Assembly (NCBI RefSeq): GCF_013415325.1
Contig: NZ_JACBYE010000014.1
Location: forward strand, 1-64,000
Direction: 5' to 3'
Origin: Sanguibacter inulinus
Lineage (GTDB): Bacteria; Actinomycetota; Actinomycetes; Actinomycetales; Cellulomonadaceae
DNA length: 64,000 nt
Shown here: piece after piece, positions 1-8,454 of the stretch
How positions within the stretch are numbered: the stretch's first letter is position 1
Layout: the number at the start of each line of letters is the position of its first letter
Position numbers and translations under genes: made by a program
Notes under the pieces: model-generated
The model's database searches: none
Told to the model about the DNA's origin: nothing
What the model saw: only the letters and a program-made list of their open reading frames with translations

Positions 1-878
1 GGACGGGTGGAGGGAGCCTCCTCGGACTCGCCCGTAGCCGCCCACCGCGCCAGGAGCCGGAGGCCGTCTGCCGTGGGAGACCCGGCGGGTGCGGAGTAGA
101 CGGTGAGGTTGAGGCCGAGGTCCGCGGCCAGGTCGAAGGCTTCGTAGGTCAAGACGAGGTCACCGACTGCGGCGTGGTGGAAAGGCTTCACTCCTGCAGC
201 GTGCAGGCGCACGTTGTGGCGGGCCCACCGCTCACGGAAGTCCGCGCTGCAGGTCGAGAGCTCACCGACGAGGTCCTGGAGGTCACGGTCGTGAGGGTCG
301 CGTCCAGCTTCGAGGCGCATGATCGCCACGGCGACGTCGGCGGCTGCGTCCCAGTCGGGGTAGAAGCGCTCGGACCGCTCTCGGTCGAGGAACGTGAAAC
401 GGGAGAAGTTCGCCGGACGGCGCGGGTCCAGGTAGACGTCGGAGTAGAGCGCACGTCCCAGGGCGTTGGCGGCGAGCAGGTCCATGCGTCCGTTGCGGAC
501 GATCGCCGGACCGTCGGTGATCGCGTCGAGCGTCTGCTGCAACCCTGCTCGGATCGTGGGCGTGCGGCGGGTGGGGCGCCCGCGCCTGGTGGGACTCGTG
601 GTGAGCGCACGAGCGAGGTCGAACAGGTGCGCGGTCTCCGCGTCGTCGAGACGGAGGGCATGAGCCACAGAGCGGAGCACCGCGTCGGAGACTCCGCTGA
701 GGTTGCCCCGCTCGAGCTTGGAGTAGTACTCGACGCTGATGTTCGCGAGGTCGGCGACCTCTCCACGACGCAACCCTGCGACGCGTCGGTTGGGACCGGC
801 GGTCAGCCCTACCTGCTCGGGTCGCACCCGTGCCCGGCGAGAGACCAAGAAGTCACGTGCCTCGCTCGAGCTGCTCAT
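1..878 (-). CDS. MmyB-type XRE family transcriptional regulator (partial)
   Basis: The gene starts at the ATG at 878 and runs off the left edge, so only its 3' end is missing; about 292 residues are visible. Residues 20-80 form an XRE helix-turn-helix containing SVEYYSKLERGN, the hallmark of the MmyB-like regulators. The remainder (LLAANALGRALYSD, then RWARHNVRLHAAGVKPFHH) matches the MmyB-like ligand-binding domain, which is thought to bind a lipid or other small molecule. The family usually controls an adjacent gene, often an oxidoreductase; here it diverges from a lipoprotein gene, and the 149-bp gap holds a clean inverted repeat. The family is clear. The ligand and targets are unknown. 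Confidence 0.88.
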   Translation of the reverse strand, partial: MSSSSEARDFLVSRRARVRPEQVGLTAGPNRRVAGLRRGEVADLANISVEYYSKLERGNLSGVSDAVLRSVAHALRLDDAETAHLFDLARALTTSPTRRGRPTRRTPTIRAGLQQTLDAITDGPAIVRNGRMDLLAANALGRALYSDVYLDPRRPANFSRFTFLDRERSERFYPDWDAAADVAVAIMRLEAGRDPHDRDLQDLVGELSTCSADFRERWARHNVRLHAAGVKPFHHAAVGDLVLTYEAFDLAADLGLNLTVYSAPAGSPTADGLRLLARWAATGESEEAPSTR

Positions 879-967
879 GCCCGCCACGCTACGCGGCGCC
901 GGCCCGCCAGACGACGTACTGCTGGTACACCTCTCAGCAGAGCCTTCCTGAGGGGCACCTGCATCAG

Positions 968-993
968 GTGTGCTGACCTGGAGATCAGCACAC
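968..993. promoter_or_regulatory. inverted repeat, candidate operator
   Basis: GTGTGCTGA, 8 nt, TCAGCACAC is a perfect 9-bp inverted repeat in the gap between the XRE regulator and the divergent lipoprotein gene, ending 34 bp before the lipoprotein ATG. It could be the operator of the regulator. A transcript hairpin is the alternative. Confidence 0.45.
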
Positions 994-1027
994 TGCTGCA
1001 CGCCCCGAGGGACTGGAGAGACACCCG

Positions 1028-1600
1028 ATGCGCACGACTGCCATCGTCAGCGCCACGCTCACGGCTTTGCTCCCTCTCACCGGGTGCAGCACCGCCGGCT
1101 CACCACCGGCGCCCGCCGCACCGTCGAGCGCCGCACCGTCGAGCGCCGCGCCGTCACCCGCGTCACCTCCCCGACCCACGCCTGAGTCTCCGGGACCCGT
1201 CGTACCCGGATCACCGGCTGCGCCGGTCGACGAGGTCGAGGGCACAGTCGTCCGGTTCTCCTCCGGCCAGACGACGGTCGACGTCACCCTCGGAGAAGAC
1301 AACCCGACAGTCCGTGACCTTCTCTCGATCCTGCCCGTGACCACCACGGTCGAGGAGTTCGCCGGCCGCGAGAAGATCGCCTCCGTCGGCCGTCAGCTCG
1401 ATACCTCGGGGTCACCAGGGTCCGACCCCGAGGATGGTGACCTGATCTACTTCACGCCCTGGGGAAACCTGGGGTTCTACTACGACGCCTCAGACATCGG
1501 GTTCTCCGACGAGACAGTCCACATCGGCACCTACGACGCCACCGAGGACGAGCTGTCTGGCCTGGAGGGCGGGGACGTCACCATCAGCATCGTGCCCTGA
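1028..1600 (+). CDS. lipoprotein with cyclophilin-like domain
   Basis: This is a 190-residue secreted lipoprotein. Residues 1-20 form a signal peptide ending in the lipobox LTGC, so Cys20 would be lipidated. Residues 21-65 are a Pro/Ala/Ser-rich linker typical of actinobacterial surface lipoproteins. The rest resembles the bacterial cyclophilin-like family, with the signature YFTPWGNLGFYYD near residue 140. In that family the fold is a small beta barrel and no isomerase activity is established. A purine-rich stretch (gactggagag) lies upstream of the ATG. It diverges from the XRE regulator and may be its target. Confidence 0.8.
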   Translation: MRTTAIVSATLTALLPLTGCSTAGSPPAPAAPSSAAPSSAAPSPASPPRPTPESPGPVVPGSPAAPVDEVEGTVVRFSSGQTTVDVTLGEDNPTVRDLLSILPVTTTVEEFAGREKIASVGRQLDTSGSPGSDPEDGDLIYFTPWGNLGFYYDASDIGFSDETVHIGTYDATEDELSGLEGGDVTISIVP

Positions 1601-1740
1601 GAGACTGCAGGCGAGACGCCCCGCCCCCGTGGCACGCTCGACCCCTCACCACGCTCCAGGCGCAGGACCTGCCTGCGGCTCCGGCAGCAGGGCCGGGGAC
1701 ACTCTTGCGCAGACGACTCCCCCATCGAGAACGGAGCACC

Positions 1741-2310
1741 ATGACACTCACCGACCTGCTCGACGCACTCGCGACGGGCGAGACCATCACCGCTGGGTCC
1801 CCCGCGCACGCGATCATGCACGAGACGAGCCAAGAGGCTCTGCGCATCACCGGCGACCTGAATTCCGGGTACCACGAGCCAGCGCGGGTCCGCGAGCTGC
1901 TCTCACAGCTCACCGGATCCACCGTCGACGAGTCCGTGACCCTCTTCCCACCCTTCACCTCAGACTTCGGCAAGAACATCCGGCTCGGGCGCCGCGTGTT
2001 CATCAACGCCGGCTGCAGGTTCCAGGACCAAGGAGGCATCACCATCGGCGACGACTGCCTCATCGGCCACAACGCCGTCATCGCGACGCTCCAGCACGAC
2101 ATCGCCCCCTCCCGGCGAGGCGACCTCATCCCCTCACCCGTGGTCATCGGGAACAACGTGTGGCTCGGCGCGAACGTCACCGTGCTCCCCGGCGTCACCA
2201 TCGGCGACGACGCCGTCGTGGGTGCCGGGTCTGTCGTCACCAAGGACGTCCCGGCCCGGACCGTCGTCGTCGGCTCCCCGGCCCGGGTGGTCCGCACCAT
2301 CGAGGACTAG
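1741..2310 (+). CDS. sugar O-acetyltransferase, maltose/NodL type
   Basis: This 189-residue left-handed beta-helix acetyltransferase of the LacA/Maa/NodL family transfers an acetyl group from acetyl-CoA to a sugar hydroxyl. An N-terminal cap (about 1-60) precedes hexapeptide repeats such as ITIGDDCLIGHNAVI and VTIGDDAVVGAGSVV. His119, in the TLQHD segment, sits where the catalytic histidine of the family lies, and the C-terminal SPARVVRTIED is typical. The ATG at 1741 is chosen because it follows a purine-rich ggagcacc; the frame is open to a TTG at 1705 without a ribosome-binding site. The sugar acceptor cannot be predicted. Confidence 0.9.
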   Translation: MTLTDLLDALATGETITAGSPAHAIMHETSQEALRITGDLNSGYHEPARVRELLSQLTGSTVDESVTLFPPFTSDFGKNIRLGRRVFINAGCRFQDQGGITIGDDCLIGHNAVIATLQHDIAPSRRGDLIPSPVVIGNNVWLGANVTVLPGVTIGDDAVVGAGSVVTKDVPARTVVVGSPARVVRTIED

Positions 2311-2359
2311 TCACCTAGGACCATGAATCCCCCTGAGCTGCTCGTCTCCGGGGCGGCGG

Positions 2360-2365
2360 TACCCT
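2360..2365 (+). promoter_or_regulatory. -10 element of a probable leaderless transcript
   Basis: TACCCT lies 6 nt before the GTG at 2372 and there is no Shine-Dalgarno sequence, the arrangement expected when transcription begins at the start codon. Confidence 0.5.
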
Positions 2366-2371
2366 CGTGCG

Positions 2372-2893
2372 GTGATCATCTGGCTCAACGGCACCCACGG
2401 CGCAGGCAAGACGACGACCAGTGCGCTCGTCCAGGCGCTGGTCCCGGACTCCCGAGTCTTCGACGCCGAGAAGGTCGGCGAGACCTTGATGGACATCAAG
2501 CCTGGGCTGCCCGCCACGGACAACTTCCAGCACTGGCCGCCGTGGCGTCCGCTCGTGGTCGAGACGGCGCGGCGCGTGCTCGAGTACACGGGTGGGACGC
2601 TCGTGATCCCGATGACCGTGCTCGTCGAGCCCTACTGGCGGGAGATCCACGACGGACTCACCGCCCACGCGATCCCGGTCCGTCACGTGCTGCTCCACGC
2701 CGACCAAGACACGCTCCGAGGTCGCATCGAGAACGACACGGTGATGGGCTTCTCGGACTTCCGCATGCGCCACCTGGAGCTCTACGCCGACGCCTACGAG
2801 TCCTGGCTCCGCGAGGAGGCCGAGGTCGTCGACACCACTCACCTCACCCCTCACGAGGCAGCCCGGCGCATCGCGGGTTACGCGGACACCTGA
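2372..2893 (+). CDS. TmrB-like P-loop NTPase
   Basis: This 173-residue protein starts with MIIWLNGTHGAGKTT, a Walker A motif (residues 7-15) placed exactly as in the tunicamycin-resistance protein TmrB of Bacillus and its many uncharacterised relatives. These are small nucleoside/shikimate-kinase-like NTPases that may phosphorylate or sequester a small molecule. The later RGRIENDTVMGFSDFRMRHL segment carries the lid arginines of such kinases. The start is GTG with a -10 hexamer 6 nt upstream. TmrB homology suggests a resistance role, but the substrate is unknown and many family members are labelled simply AAA family ATPase. Confidence 0.75.
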   Translation: MIIWLNGTHGAGKTTTSALVQALVPDSRVFDAEKVGETLMDIKPGLPATDNFQHWPPWRPLVVETARRVLEYTGGTLVIPMTVLVEPYWREIHDGLTAHAIPVRHVLLHADQDTLRGRIENDTVMGFSDFRMRHLELYADAYESWLREEAEVVDTTHLTPHEAARRIAGYADT

Positions 2894-2989
2894 CAAGCCA
2901 CGGCGTCCCGTGGCCGGGACGGCGGGGACCCCGCTCGCTGGACGCTCGTCTCGAGGCGAAGACCAGGCACGATGGACGGACGACCTCGG

Positions 2990-2995
2990 TACCTT
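2990..2995 (+). promoter_or_regulatory. -10 element of a probable leaderless transcript
   Basis: TACCTT lies 6 nt before the ATG at 3002 with no Shine-Dalgarno in between. It decides the start against the in-frame ATG at 2972. Confidence 0.5.
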
Positions 2996-3001
2996 GTCCC
3001 C

Positions 3002-3439
3002 ATGAGGAACCATCCCGCAGCCCACGATCTCGGCCGGATCGACGTCGTGACGCTCGACGAGAGACCAGCACTGAGTCGGGACGTGCCCGACGACCTCGCA
3101 GCGGTGCAGGCGGCCTGGCCGGACTTCGAGGGAACGTTCGACTCTCTCAGGGGCCGCTCGATGATGGGACTGGTCTACGACGGTGTGTACCGCCTGTCGA
3201 CCGTGCGTCTCGACCGGGACGCCGACAACCCGCTCGCTCTGGACGAGACCGTGATCCCCGGCGGCGACTACCTGCGGCTCCGGCTGCGCGGGACGGCACC
3301 GGCCGTCTACGAGCAGATCGGCGAGGCCTTCGACGTGCTCTTCGGCCGCGCCGACCACGACACCAGCAGACCGCACATCGAGCACTACCGTCGCGAGGGC
3401 GAGGTGGACTGCCTGGTGCCGATCCGCCCGTCCAGCTGA
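3002..3439 (+). CDS. GyrI-like small-molecule-binding domain protein
   Basis: This 145-residue protein lacks any DNA-binding region and resembles the stand-alone GyrI-like/SRPBCC-like ligand-binding domain found at the C-terminus of AraC and MerR regulators. Support is the central YDGVYRLSTVRL strand, the LPGGDY-like segment ETVIPGGDYLRLRLRG, and the C-terminal pattern RPHIEHYRREGEVDCLVPI, where the conserved glutamate of the family lies. Such proteins bind small amphipathic molecules, and some hydrolyse electrophilic toxins. ATG 3002 is preferred because of the -10 hexamer just before it. The gene stands alone between a TmrB-like gene and an ABC-F gene. Confidence 0.6.
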   Translation: MRNHPAAHDLGRIDVVTLDERPALSRDVPDDLAAVQAAWPDFEGTFDSLRGRSMMGLVYDGVYRLSTVRLDRDADNPLALDETVIPGGDYLRLRLRGTAPAVYEQIGEAFDVLFGRADHDTSRPHIEHYRREGEVDCLVPIRPSS

Positions 3440-3544
3440 CTTGACGGCCGCCGCCTCGGGTCCGCGCCCGACTCGGTAAGATCGACCCCGCCCCCAGGCC
3501 GGACTTCTCCGAGCTGTGCGCCCCACCCGAGAGGTCACCCCCTG

Positions 3545-5134
3545 ATGAGCCTGATCCGGCTGCACGACGTCCACGTGCGCTTCGACTCCACCCAGATCCT
3601 CCGCGAGGCCTTCTTCCGCCTGGAGGCCGGCGACCGCGTCGGGCTCATCGGCAAGAACGGCTCGGGCAAGTCGACGCTTCTCAAGCTCGTGCTCGGGCAG
3701 GTCGAGCCGGACAGCGGGACTGTCACCCTCGACCAGGGGCTGAAGATCGGGTACTTCTCGCAGTTCTCCGAGCTCGACGGTACGGCGACCATCTCCGAGG
3801 TGCTCGACGGGCTCTTCGTCGAGATCAAGGACGTCGAGGCCGAGCTCGCGTCAATCGACACCGCGATCGCCGCAGACCCGACCGACGGTCCCGCGCTCGA
3901 CGCCCTCGTGCAGCGCCAGGCAGACCTCTTCGAGCGGATGGACCACCTCGACGGCTGGGACTACTCCCGGCACATCGACACCGCGCTGACGACCCTCGGC
4001 TTCGACGAGGCGCACCGCACCTGCTCGATCGACGAGCTGTCGGGCGGCTGGCGCAACCGCGCAGCCCTCGCGAAGATCGTCCTCGAGCGCCCTGACGTGC
4101 TGCTGCTCGACGAGCCCACCAACTTCCTCGACGTCGCCGGTGTCGAGTGGCTCGAGGCGTGGTTCCGCGACTTCCGCGGCGCGGCCATCGTCGTCTCGCA
4201 CGACCGCAAGTTCCTCGACGCCGTCATCACCCGCACCATCGAGGTCGAGAACTTCCACCTGCACGAGTACTCCGGGAACTTCGAGGAGTACGTGGTGCAG
4301 AAGCAGTTCCGTCTCAAGACCCTCGAGTCGCAGTTCGTCCACGAGTCCGAGCTGCTGGCCTTCGAGTCCGAAGGCATCGCTGATCGTCGCGAGGCGGCGA
4401 AGGCCGCGAGCAAGGGACTGGGCAACCAGCTCGCGAAGATCAAGAAGTCGCGCGCTCCCCGCCCGGTCGACCAGATCATCACGGAGATCTACGGCGGCCT
4501 GCACGTCAAGGACGTCATGTGCCGCGTCGAGGGCCTGAGCAAGGCCTACGGCGAGAAGCGCCTCTTCGACGACCTCACCTTCGAGATCCGTCGTGGCAAC
4601 CGGATCGTGGTGCTCGGCGCGAACGGCTCGGGCAAGTCGACGCTGCTGCGTGTGCTGACCGGCCAGGAGGACGCCGACTCCGGCCAGGCCACGTGGACCA
4701 AGGGCACGTCGGTGATCTCCTACAACCAGGTGCTCGACGAGCTCGACGACGCCGACACCGTGAGCCACGCCGTCAACGCGATGCCCGACAGCCTCGCCCT
4801 CACCGCGACCCGCAAGTCCGTCAACCGTTTCCTCGCGATGTTCCAGTTCTCCGACGCCGAGCTCAAGCAGAAGATCGGCAACCTCTCCGGTGGTCAGCGC
4901 TCCCGCGTCGCGATGGCGCAGTGCCTGCTCTCCGGCGCCTCGGTGCTGGTACTCGACGAGCCGACCAACCACCTCGACCTGTCGAGCACGCAGGTGATGG
5001 AGCGCGCCCTCGTGCACTTCCCCGGCGCCGTCGTGGTCGTCAGCCACGACAGGTTCTTCACCGACAAGATCGCCACGCGACGGATCGTCTTCGGTGCGAC
5101 AGGGTCGGGCGAGGTCGAGGTGAGCGCAGCCTGA
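3545..5134 (+). CDS. ABC-F family ATPase
   Basis: This 529-residue protein has two ABC domains in one chain and no membrane segment, so it is a soluble ABC-F translation factor. The first Walker A is GKNGSGKST (residues 36-44), followed by signature LSGGWRNR and DEPTN. The second Walker A, GANGSGKST, is near 357-365, with signature LSGGQRSR and DEPTNHLDL. A charged interdomain linker (about 240-310) is the P-site tRNA interaction motif region. ABC-F proteins act on the ribosome, either as housekeeping factors such as EttA/Uup or as antibiotic-resistance ribosome protectors; sequence alone does not say which. It is monocistronic, with its ATG at 3545 after a GAGAGG-containing leader. Confidence 0.93.
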   Translation: MSLIRLHDVHVRFDSTQILREAFFRLEAGDRVGLIGKNGSGKSTLLKLVLGQVEPDSGTVTLDQGLKIGYFSQFSELDGTATISEVLDGLFVEIKDVEAELASIDTAIAADPTDGPALDALVQRQADLFERMDHLDGWDYSRHIDTALTTLGFDEAHRTCSIDELSGGWRNRAALAKIVLERPDVLLLDEPTNFLDVAGVEWLEAWFRDFRGAAIVVSHDRKFLDAVITRTIEVENFHLHEYSGNFEEYVVQKQFRLKTLESQFVHESELLAFESEGIADRREAAKAASKGLGNQLAKIKKSRAPRPVDQIITEIYGGLHVKDVMCRVEGLSKAYGEKRLFDDLTFEIRRGNRIVVLGANGSGKSTLLRVLTGQEDADSGQATWTKGTSVISYNQVLDELDDADTVSHAVNAMPDSLALTATRKSVNRFLAMFQFSDAELKQKIGNLSGGQRSRVAMAQCLLSGASVLVLDEPTNHLDLSSTQVMERALVHFPGAVVVVSHDRFFTDKIATRRIVFGATGSGEVEVSAA

Positions 5135-5207
5135 GCTGCGGGGTCAGGTGCGGCCTGACGACTGCCCTGCGGGCTTCACCCGGGACCTAGGACCCGCTGC
5201 GAGGGAG

Positions 5208-5255
5208 ACACAAGATCTAGTCTCTTCTAGACGCCCCAGCCCCCGTATGTAGTGT
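5208..5255 (+). promoter_or_regulatory. tandem NrdR boxes upstream of nrdDG
   Basis: ACACAAGATCTAGTCT (5208-5223) and CCCCCGTATGTAGTGT (5240-5255) resemble the 16-bp NrdR box. They start 32 bp apart, three helical turns, as is usual for NrdR site pairs. NrdR is the dATP/ATP-sensing zinc-finger repressor of ribonucleotide reductase genes. The position 110-157 bp before the nrdD start fits direct repression of this operon. Confidence 0.75.
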
Positions 5256-5364
5256 CTCTGATCCGTGAGAAGGCTCCCGCGACCACCGCGACCTCAGACG
5301 TGCGAGCGCACCACGACGGCGGGCGTCGGACCAGCAGCCGTGACCAGAGGGAGCAGGACCCGCA

Positions 5365-7656
5365 GTGACTGTCGTCGAGGGAGACCAGACCGCACGAGCA
5401 GAGGACGGGACGGAGGCGACCGGGCGCCGGCGCCCCGCCGCTCCCCCTGCGCCCGCAGTCCTCAAGCGGGACGGCCGGGTCGCCGACTACGACCCGGCCC
5501 GCGTCGAGCGGGCGCTCACCCTTGCCTTCGACGACGTCCACCACGGCCCGCCCCAGCTCGTGCGGCCGACGGTCCTCGACCTCACCCGGCAGGTCAGCAC
5601 CGAGGTGGCGCGCCGCTTCACCGACACCGTGCAGATCTACGAGATCCAGAACGTCGTCGAGCACGTGCTGCTCGAGAGCCGCCACTACGACGTCGCCGAG
5701 GCGTACATCGGCTACCGCGTGCGTCGCGACATCGCCCGCAACCGGTCGACCGACGTCAACCACTCGATCGGCGAGCTGCTGAGCAAGGCGAGCGCCGTCG
5801 TCAACGAGAACGCCAACAAGGACAGCGACGTCTTCAACACCCAGCGCGACCTGACGGCCGGCGCCGTCGGCAAGGCCGTGGGCCTGACGATGCTCCCACC
5901 GCACGTCGCCAACGCCCACCAGAAGGGCGAGATCCACTACCACGACCTCGACTACCACCCATACTCACCGATGACGAACTGCTGCCTCATCGACTTCCGG
6001 TCGATGCTCAGCGAGGGATTCCGCATCGGCAACGCCGAGGTCGAGCCGCCGCGCTCGATCCAGACCGCCACGGCCCAGATCACGCAGATCATCGCGAACG
6101 TCTCGTCGAGCCAGTACGGCGGGTGCACGGTCAACCGGATCGACGAGCTCTTGGCGCCCTACGCCGAGCGCAACTACGCCAAGCACCTCGCCGACGCCCA
6201 GGAATGGGTGAGCGAGCCGGACCGACGCCGGGACTACGCCGAGGCGAAGACCCGCAAGGACATCCACGACGCGATGCAGTCGCTCGAGTACGAGATCAAC
6301 ACCCTGTTCACGTCCAACGGGCAGACGCCGTTCACGTCCCTCGGCTTCGGGCTCGGCCTCGGGTGGTTCGAGCGTGAGATCCAGCAGGCGATCCTGCACA
6401 TCCGGATCGAAGGTCTCGGCGGTGAGCACCGCACCGCGATCTTCCCCAAGCTGATCTTCACGCTGCGGCGCGGTGTGAACCTCGAGGTGGGCGACCCCAA
6501 CTACGACATCAAGCAGACGGCCCTCGAGTGCTCGACCAAGCGCATGTACCCCGACGTGCTCAGCTACGACAAGATCGTCGAGCTCACCGGGAGCTTCAAG
6601 GCGCCGATGGGGTGCCGGTCCTTCCTCCAGGGCTGGGAAGACGCCGACGGGAACGACACCGTCGAGGGGCGCATGAACCTCGGTGTGGTCACGCTCAACC
6701 TGCCGCGCATCGCCCTCGAGACCCGCGGCGACAGGGACGCGTTCTGGGCGTTGCTCGCCGAGCGTCTCGAGACCGTCAAGGACGCCCTGCTGTTCCGCGT
6801 CGCCCGGTGCCGCGAGGCGACCCCCGGCAACGCCCCGATCCTCTACAGGTACGGCGCCTTCGGCCAGCGCCTCGACCCGGACGACGACGTGGACCAGCTG
6901 TTCCGCGACGGGCGGGCGACCGTGTCCCTCGGCTACATCGGGCTCTATGAGACCGCAGCGGCGTTCTTCGGCGGGTCGTGGGAGCACGACGCCGAGGCCA
7001 AGGCCTTCACGCTCGACATCCTCCGGACGCTGTCCGCGAGCGCACAGGTGTGGACGGACACGTACTCCTACAAGTTCTCGGTCTACTCGACGCCGTCCGA
7101 GAGCCTCACCGACAGGTTCTGCCGCCTGGACACCGCGAAGTTCGGCGAGGTGGAGGACATCACCGCCAAGGACTACTACACCAACAGCTTCCACTACGAC
7201 GTCCGCAAGAACCCGACCCCCTTCGAGAAGCTCGACTTCGAGAAGGACTACCCGGAGTACACTGCGGGCGGCTTCATCCACTACTGCGAGTACCCGGTCT
7301 TGCAGCAGAACCCGAAGGCACTCGAGGCCGTGTGGGACTACGCCTACGACCGCGTCGGCTACCTGGGCACCAACACCCCGATCGACCACTGCTACGCCTG
7401 CGGGTTCTCGGGCGACTTCACACCCACAGCCCGGGGCTTCGCGTGCCCCGAGTGCGCCAACGACGACCCCCGCACCTGCGACGTGGTCAAGCGGACCTGC
7501 GGCTACCTCGGCAACCCGCAGGCCCGGCCGATGGTGCACGGGCGGCACGTGGAGATCTCGTCTCGCGTGAAGCACCTGCCGGTGTCGTCCGGCGCACCGG
7601 ACGGCGTGACGTCGGGTCCGGCGGCTGACGCTCCCCGGCAGCTCACCGAGGGCTGA
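5365..7656 (+). CDS. nrdD: anaerobic ribonucleoside-triphosphate reductase
   Basis: This 763-residue class III ribonucleotide reductase makes dNTPs from NTPs without oxygen, using a glycyl radical. An ATP-cone allosteric domain occupies about residues 30-120 (VLKRDGRVADYDPARVERAL). The catalytic body includes MTNCCLIDF. Near the C-terminus a zinc site C676xxC679...C694xxC697 is followed by KRTCGYLGN, in which Gly713 is the radical glycine. All key residues are present. The start is GTG at 5365 after gagggagcagg. nrdG follows 3 bp downstream. Paired NrdR boxes lie upstream. The C-terminal 30 residues after the radical loop are variable and probably not conserved. Confidence 0.97.
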   Translation: MTVVEGDQTARAEDGTEATGRRRPAAPPAPAVLKRDGRVADYDPARVERALTLAFDDVHHGPPQLVRPTVLDLTRQVSTEVARRFTDTVQIYEIQNVVEHVLLESRHYDVAEAYIGYRVRRDIARNRSTDVNHSIGELLSKASAVVNENANKDSDVFNTQRDLTAGAVGKAVGLTMLPPHVANAHQKGEIHYHDLDYHPYSPMTNCCLIDFRSMLSEGFRIGNAEVEPPRSIQTATAQITQIIANVSSSQYGGCTVNRIDELLAPYAERNYAKHLADAQEWVSEPDRRRDYAEAKTRKDIHDAMQSLEYEINTLFTSNGQTPFTSLGFGLGLGWFEREIQQAILHIRIEGLGGEHRTAIFPKLIFTLRRGVNLEVGDPNYDIKQTALECSTKRMYPDVLSYDKIVELTGSFKAPMGCRSFLQGWEDADGNDTVEGRMNLGVVTLNLPRIALETRGDRDAFWALLAERLETVKDALLFRVARCREATPGNAPILYRYGAFGQRLDPDDDVDQLFRDGRATVSLGYIGLYETAAAFFGGSWEHDAEAKAFTLDILRTLSASAQVWTDTYSYKFSVYSTPSESLTDRFCRLDTAKFGEVEDITAKDYYTNSFHYDVRKNPTPFEKLDFEKDYPEYTAGGFIHYCEYPVLQQNPKALEAVWDYAYDRVGYLGTNTPIDHCYACGFSGDFTPTARGFACPECANDDPRTCDVVKRTCGYLGNPQARPMVHGRHVEISSRVKHLPVSSGAPDGVTSGPAADAPRQLTEG

Positions 7657-7659
7657 CCC

Positions 7660-8235
7660 GTGCGCGAGCCGCAGCCCGACTGGCTGTCGTCGAGGCTCAG
7701 CCGGGATCACGTCGCCGACTACAAGCCCTTCGTCTTCGTCGACGGCGAGGGTGTGCGCTGCAGCCTGTACGTGAGCGGCTGCCTCTTCGCCTGCGAGGGC
7801 TGCTTCAACGAGGCCGCGTGGAGCTTCCGCTACGGCACGCCGTACACGGCTGTGCTCGAGGACCGGATCCTCACCGACCTCGCGCACGAGTCTGTGCAGG
7901 GCCTCAGCCTGCTCGGAGGCGAGCCCTTCCTCAACACGGGAGTGTGCCTGCAGGTGACGCGCCGTCTCCGCGCCGAGCTCGGCCACGCCCGAGACGTCTG
8001 GGCGTGGTCGGGCTACACCTTCGAAGAGCTGCTCGCCGCGAGCGCGGACAAGGTCGAGCTGCTCGGCATGCTCGACGTGCTCGTCGACGGTCCGTTCACG
8101 CTGGCCGAGCGCGACCTCACGCTGCCCTTCCGCGGCAGCCGGAACCAGCGCGTCCTCGACGTGCCTGCGTCGTTGCGGGCGGGCGAGGCCGTGGCGTGGC
8201 AGGCGCAGACCGCCGGTCCTGCCCACTCTTCCTGA
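7660..8235 (+). CDS. nrdG: anaerobic ribonucleotide reductase activating protein (radical SAM)
   Basis: This 191-residue radical-SAM activase generates the glycyl radical on NrdD by splitting S-adenosylmethionine at a 4Fe-4S cluster. The cluster ligands are C41-X3-C45-X2-C48 in SGCLFACEGC, followed by FNEAAWSF as in other NrdG proteins, then the SAM-binding GGEPF segment (LSLLGGEPFLN). It starts at a GTG 3 bp after the nrdD stop, so the two are co-translated. A strong hairpin 20 bp after the stop ends the operon. Confidence 0.96.
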   Translation: MREPQPDWLSSRLSRDHVADYKPFVFVDGEGVRCSLYVSGCLFACEGCFNEAAWSFRYGTPYTAVLEDRILTDLAHESVQGLSLLGGEPFLNTGVCLQVTRRLRAELGHARDVWAWSGYTFEELLAASADKVELLGMLDVLVDGPFTLAERDLTLPFRGSRNQRVLDVPASLRAGEAVAWQAQTAGPAHSS

Positions 8236-8255
8236 GCCGGCGACGACCTCTCGCT

Positions 8256-8286
8256 GAGCCCGCGCCAGGCACCCCGGCGCGGGCTC
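8256..8286 (+). terminator. hairpin terminator after nrdG
   Basis: GAGCCCGCGCC, 9 nt, GGCGCGGGCTC is a perfect 11-bp G+C-rich stem beginning 20 bp after the nrdG stop. There is no T-tract, which is common for actinobacterial intrinsic terminators. Confidence 0.65.
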
Positions 8287-8382
8287 TGCGCGCGACGGCC
8301 GTGCGCGACGATCTCGCAGCGCACCTGCTCGACCCGGTGCGGGGCGTCGTGGAACGTCGTGAGAGCGGCTCGCACGTGACCC

Positions 8383-8436
8383 TTGCACGCTCAGTACTCG
8401 GTGCTACTATCTAGTGGTAGTCAGCAACACCGAGTA
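8383..8436 (+). promoter_or_regulatory. padR operon promoter with embedded operator
   Basis: A -35 TTGCAC (8383-8388) and a -10 TACTAT (8405-8410) are spaced 16 bp. The perfect inverted repeat TACTCGGTG (8395-8403) / CACCGAGTA (8428-8436) encloses the -10 and the probable start site, with an inner imperfect repeat CTACTA/TGGTAG. PadR repressors typically bind such dyads in their own promoter, so autoregulation is expected. Confidence 0.72.
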
Positions 8437-8454
8437 GTGAAGAGGAGGGCTCGT

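Noticed and set aside
5965-8388. Very long open frame antisense to nrdD-nrdG (and similar ones at 2315-3574, 3851-5047, 15876-17834)
   Set aside because: Such frames arise in G+C-rich DNA from third-position bias of the sense gene. Their translations show no family motifs, while the sense frames are complete known enzymes.
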